From: Polaribacter sp.
GTDB lineage: Bacteria > Bacteroidota > Bacteroidia > Flavobacteriales > Flavobacteriaceae
Length of the DNA: 64,000 bases
Direction: 5' to 3'
Assembly (NCBI GenBank): GCA_023254055.1
Contig: JALQYN010000012.1
Span: 1 to 64,000, forward strand
This document shows, in pieces, positions 58,826-64,000 of the stretch; positions within the stretch are counted from its first letter, which is position 1; every line of letters begins with the position of its first letter. A program made the translations under genes and the position numbers. Under the pieces are notes generated by a model. It was given only the letters and a program-made list of their open reading frames with translations. It was not told the origin of the DNA and did no database searches.

Positions 58826-58886
58826 AAACACTAAAATACATCCTTACACCAAATGCAGGAGGTACATTTCTTTCTTTAATAAAATC

Positions 58887-59846
58887 TTAAAGTGATTTTG
58901 AGATGGTTTTAGTAACATCATCTAAAATTTCGAATGCTGTTTCTGCCATGACATTTCCTTTTAAATCTAATAACGGATTTACCTCAACAAACTCTACACA
59001 AACCACTTTTTTTGTTTCAATAAATTGGTTCATAATTTGAGTAACTTCTTGCTGATCAAATCCTTTATTCACAGGTGTTCCTGTACCGTAAGAAACCATA
59101 TCGCAATCCATCGAATCTACATCAAAAGAAATATAAATAACATCACAATTAGATAATTTATCGATGGCTTCATTTACACATTGTTCTAGTCCTCTATAAC
59201 GAATTTCAGAAACGGTATAGTTTTTTATTTGAAGATTTTTAATTTGTTTTTCTTCTGGTTCTTCGGTATCTCTAACTCCAAAATACACCACATTTTCTGC
59301 AGCAACTTTAGGTCCTAGGATACCAACATTTTTCATTCGCTCCCATAAATCAGAAGTTTCTCTTGTTACTTCATTAATTTGGAACTCAAGATTGTCTTCA
59401 GACAAAGCTGCCGCTAACGGCATTCCATGAATGTTACCAGATGGTGAAGTATACGGTGAATGAATATCTGCATGCGCATCAATCCAAACAACACCCACAG
59501 TTTCTTTTGGGAAAGCTGCTTTTACACCACTAATAGTTCCTAAAGCGGAAGAATGATCTCCAGACAATACAATTGGAAACGTTTTTTCTTGTAGTGTAAC
59601 TTTCACATGATTGCTCAATCTTGTACACTGAATTAAAACACTGTCTATTCGTTTAGCAAAAGAATTTTTTACTTTGTTGTAAATAGATTCATTTGCTGTA
59701 GATACATCTGTAAATTCAAACTGTTCAAAATAATTATTGTTCTTGTTTATGGCTGCTATTTCTATGGCATCAATTCCCATATCAGAACCACGAGTTCCTG
59801 CACCAATATCTGACCTATTTTTAATTATTTTTATTGAATTTAACAT
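58887..59846 (-). CDS. Arginase/formimidoylglutamase family hydrolase
   Basis: VLSGDHSSALGTI, VVWIDAHADIHSP, IYISFDVDSMD. Confidence 0.92.
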   Translation of the reverse strand: MLNSIKIIKNRSDIGAGTRGSDMGIDAIEIAAINKNNNYFEQFEFTDVSTANESIYNKVKNSFAKRIDSVLIQCTRLSNHVKVTLQEKTFPIVLSGDHSSALGTISGVKAAFPKETVGVVWIDAHADIHSPYTSPSGNIHGMPLAAALSEDNLEFQINEVTRETSDLWERMKNVGILGPKVAAENVVYFGVRDTEEPEEKQIKNLQIKNYTVSEIRYRGLEQCVNEAIDKLSNCDVIYISFDVDSMDCDMVSYGTGTPVNKGFDQQEVTQIMNQFIETKKVVCVEFVEVNPLLDLKGNVMAETAFEILDDVTKTISKSL

Positions 59847-59859
59847 ATAGTTTTATGTA

Positions 59860-61146
59860 TTATCTTTTATCAATAGTTGTAAAACTTCTTAAATTTTCTC
59901 CAGTATAAATTTGTCTTGGTCTACCAATTGGTTCTTTCCCTAAACGCATTTCTCTCCACTGTGCAATCCAACCTGGCAATCTACCTAAAGCAAACATTAC
60001 CGTAAACATCTCTACAGGAATTCCCATTGCACGGTAAATAATACCTGAGTAGAAATCTACATTTGGATATAGTTTTCTCTCAACAAAATACGGATCATTT
60101 AATGCTTCATGTTCTAAACCTTTTGCGATATCTAAAATAGGGTCATCAATTCCTAAATCGTTCAACACTTCATCCGCTGCTACTTTAATAATTTTAGCTC
60201 TAGGATCAAAGTTTTTATATACTCTATGTCCAAATCCCATCAAACGGAAAGGATCGTTTTTATCTTTAGCCTTAGCCATATATTTTTTAGTGTCTCCTCC
60301 ATCTTCCTTTATCGCTTCCAACATTTCTAATACAGCTTGATTTGCTCCACCATGTAATGGCCCCCAAAGTGCTGAAATCCCTGCCGATAATGATGCAAAT
60401 AACCCTGCATGTGAAGAACCAACAATTCTTACTGTAGATGTAGAACAGTTTTGCTCATGATCTGCATGTAAAATCAATAATTTATTTAAAGCGTCTACAA
60501 CAACTTGGTTTGTTACATAATCTTTATTTGGCTGCTTAAACATCATTTTATAGGTGTTTTCTACATAGCCTAAACTACAATCTCCATAATCTAAAGGAAG
60601 TCCTTGTTTTTTACGCATCGTCCAAGCAACTAACACTGGGAACTTCCCTAATATCTTTACAATAGCTTTGTACATATCTTCTTCTGAATTTACGTTTACA
60701 GAAGAAGGGTTAAATGCTGTTAATGCTGACGTTAATGAAGAAATTACACCCATTGGATGCGCAGACTTAGGAAATGAATCTACTATTTTTCTAACATCCT
60801 CATCTACTACAGACTGTTCGCAGATGTCTTCTTTAAACTTACCTAACTGTTCAGAAGTAGGCAATTCTCCAAAAATTAATAAATATGCCACTTCTAGAAA
60901 ATCTGCTTTTTCAGCCAATTCTTCAATAGAATATCCTCTATATCTTAAAATACCTTTTTCACCATCTAAAAATGTGATTGCACTTTCACAAGAACCGGTA
61001 TTTTTATATCCTGGGTCAATTGTTACTATTCCCCCAGTAGCGGCTCTTAAATCTTTAATATCAATTGCTGTTTCATTCTCTGTTCCTGTAATTAATGGAA
61101 ATTCAAACTCTTTTCCGTCAATTTTGATAGTAGCTTTATCTGACAT
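59860..61146 (-). CDS. gltA: Citrate synthase
   Basis: LRYRGYSIEELAEKADFLEVAYLL, HADHEQNCSTSTVRIVGSSHAGLFAS, MGFGHRVYKNFDPRA. Confidence 0.97.
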   Translation of the reverse strand: MSDKATIKIDGKEFEFPLITGTENETAIDIKDLRAATGGIVTIDPGYKNTGSCESAITFLDGEKGILRYRGYSIEELAEKADFLEVAYLLIFGELPTSEQLGKFKEDICEQSVVDEDVRKIVDSFPKSAHPMGVISSLTSALTAFNPSSVNVNSEEDMYKAIVKILGKFPVLVAWTMRKKQGLPLDYGDCSLGYVENTYKMMFKQPNKDYVTNQVVVDALNKLLILHADHEQNCSTSTVRIVGSSHAGLFASLSAGISALWGPLHGGANQAVLEMLEAIKEDGGDTKKYMAKAKDKNDPFRLMGFGHRVYKNFDPRAKIIKVAADEVLNDLGIDDPILDIAKGLEHEALNDPYFVERKLYPNVDFYSGIIYRAMGIPVEMFTVMFALGRLPGWIAQWREMRLGKEPIGRPRQIYTGENLRSFTTIDKR

Positions 61147-61267
61147 TATTTCTATTTTTTTTTATTTATGAATTGAATTACAAAGATACCAATTTTCCAA
61201 CCATTTTAAAAGTCAACCTAGATAGAATTTAGGTATTTAAACATAGATTTAACTTATTTTTAAGCAT

Positions 61268-61300
61268 AAAAAAACCTTATAAAAAAATTTATAAGGTTTT
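61268..61300. terminator. Terminator-like hairpin between eno and gltA
   Basis: AAAACCTTATAAAAAAATTTATAAGGTTTT. Confidence 0.75.
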
Positions 61301-61319
61301 GATTTTTATAAAAGAGCTT

Positions 61320-62624
<1,305 letters not shown>

Positions 62625-62657
62625 TTATATTTTCCAATTCTTATGAAAAAATCTTAT

Positions 62658-63758
62658 TTACTTTTTAATGTTTTCTATAAATTGATCGAACAAATATTCT
62701 GCATCGTGTGGACCCGGACTTGCTTCTGGATGATATTGTACAGAAAAAACATTTTTGTTTTTCATTCTAATTCCAGCAACTGTATGATCATTTAAATGCA
62801 CATGTGTAATTTCTACATTTTCATTTGCTTCTGTTTCTTCTCTATTAATTGCAAATCCGTGGTTTTGAGAGGTAATTTCTCCTTTTCCCGTTAATAAGTT
62901 TTTTACTGGATGATTAATTCCTCTATGACCATTGTGCATTTTATAGGTAGAGATTCCGTTTGCCAAAGCAATCACTTGATGCCCTAAACAAATACCAAAT
63001 AAAGGCAAATCTCTTTTAATGATTTCTTTTGCTGTATTTTGAGCATCTACTAAAGGTTCTGGATCACCAGGGCCGTTTGAAATGAAATATCCATCTGGTT
63101 TAAAAGCACTCAACTCTTCAAAACTCGCGTTGTAAGGAAATACTTTAATATAGGCATCTCTTTTTGCAAAATTTCTTAAAATGTTCTTTTTAATACCAAT
63201 ATCTAGTGCAGAAATTTTATAGGTTGCATTTTCGTTTCCATAAAAATAAGGTTCTTTTGTAGACACCTTTGAAGCCAATTCCAAACCATTCATATCCGGA
63301 ACTTTATCCAATTGTTTTTTTAGTTCATCAATATTATCAACCTCTGTAGAAATAATAGCATTCATTGCCCCATTGTCTCTAATGTAAGCTACTAAAGCTC
63401 TTGTATCTACATCAGAAATCGCAATCGTATTGTGTTTGATAAACCAATCTTTTAAGTTTCCTTCTGAATCTACTCTTGAGTGTGTTAAACTAAAATTTCT
63501 ACAAATCAATCCAGAGATTTTTATTCCTTCTGATTCTACTTCATTGGCATTCACACCATAGTTTCCAATATGGGCATTTGTTGCAACCATTAATTGACCA
63601 TAATAAGATGGATCAGTAAAAATTTCTTGATAACCAGTCATACCTGTATTGAAGCAAATTTCTCCTGAAGAAGTTCCTTCAATACCAATAGATTTACCAT
63701 AAAAAATTGTTCCGTCTGCTAATAAAACTAAAGCTTTTTTGTTTTGTTGGTACTTCAT
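62658..63758 (-). CDS. carA: Carbamoyl-phosphate synthase small subunit
   Basis: GMTGYQEIFTDPSYYGQ, PLFGICLGHQVIALANG, SVQYHPEASPGPHDAEYLF. Confidence 0.97.
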   Translation of the reverse strand: MKYQQNKKALVLLADGTIFYGKSIGIEGTSSGEICFNTGMTGYQEIFTDPSYYGQLMVATNAHIGNYGVNANEVESEGIKISGLICRNFSLTHSRVDSEGNLKDWFIKHNTIAISDVDTRALVAYIRDNGAMNAIISTEVDNIDELKKQLDKVPDMNGLELASKVSTKEPYFYGNENATYKISALDIGIKKNILRNFAKRDAYIKVFPYNASFEELSAFKPDGYFISNGPGDPEPLVDAQNTAKEIIKRDLPLFGICLGHQVIALANGISTYKMHNGHRGINHPVKNLLTGKGEITSQNHGFAINREETEANENVEITHVHLNDHTVAGIRMKNKNVFSVQYHPEASPGPHDAEYLFDQFIENIKK

Positions 63759-63856
63759 TTTAAGGTGTTTCTTTTTTTAATTGTTATTTAAAACATTTCG
63801 ATTACAAAAGTAATAATATCTTAATAATTAAACTTTTGTTGTTTATAAAATTGTAT

Positions 63857-63890
63857 AAAAAAAGGGATAAACGTAAACGCTTATCCCTTT
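63857..63890. terminator. Terminator-like hairpin
   Basis: AAAGGGATAAacgtaaacgcTTATCCCTTT. Confidence 0.75.
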
Positions 63891-63915
63891 ATATGATTTC
63901 TTTAGAAATATCATA

Positions 63916-64000
63916 CTATTCTTCAGAAGTTTCTGGTGTTTCTGTTTCTGCAACATCAGTAACTACTTCTTCAGTAGTTGCTTTCTTTCTACCCCTACGA
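63916..64000 (-). CDS. rplQ: C-terminus of probable 50S ribosomal protein L17 (acidic tail), partial
   Basis: RRGRKKATTEEVVTDVAETETPETSEE* and position upstream of carA-eno-gltA. Confidence 0.55.
   Translation of the reverse strand, partial: RRGRKKATTEEVVTDVAETETPETSEE

Noticed and set aside
60668-61171. 167-aa + strand ORF
   Set aside because: Antisense to gltA with no recognisable domain.

Overview
AT-rich chromosomal window from a marine-type Bacteroidota; the gene content looks like Flavobacteriaceae (Polaribacter/Tenacibaculum-like, inferred from gene content only). Most of it is dense housekeeping: dnaK (partial), sdaA, rluD, ddl, coaD, pyrE, birA, rsfS-ftsH-cdsA-psd, gcvP, rpmE2, two tRNAs, an Mla-type ABC pair, gltA, eno, carA and the 3' end of a probable rplQ. 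Metabolic blocks include a cysteine dioxygenase / cysteine-sulfinate-decarboxylase-like pair (probable hypotaurine route), a Mo-hydroxylase pair plus a MobA-like gene, and a nearly complete kynurenine / 2-aminomuconate tryptophan-degradation cluster. The most interesting signal is a gene-cassette-like architecture at 37.24-41.28 kb plus a solitary copy at 58.21-58.82 kb. It consists of ~130-bp imperfect inverted repeats with a covarying apical hairpin. The first ~9 bp of each cassette is the exact reverse complement of the left core of that cassette's own terminal repeat, the geometry expected of integron attC cassettes. The core sequences are not canonical attC and there is no integrase in the window. 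Also notable is a SerB-like phosphatase fused to a SerA-derived tail that has lost its NAD-binding domain. Several families of structured interspersed repeats are present, concentrated in the kynurenine cluster.
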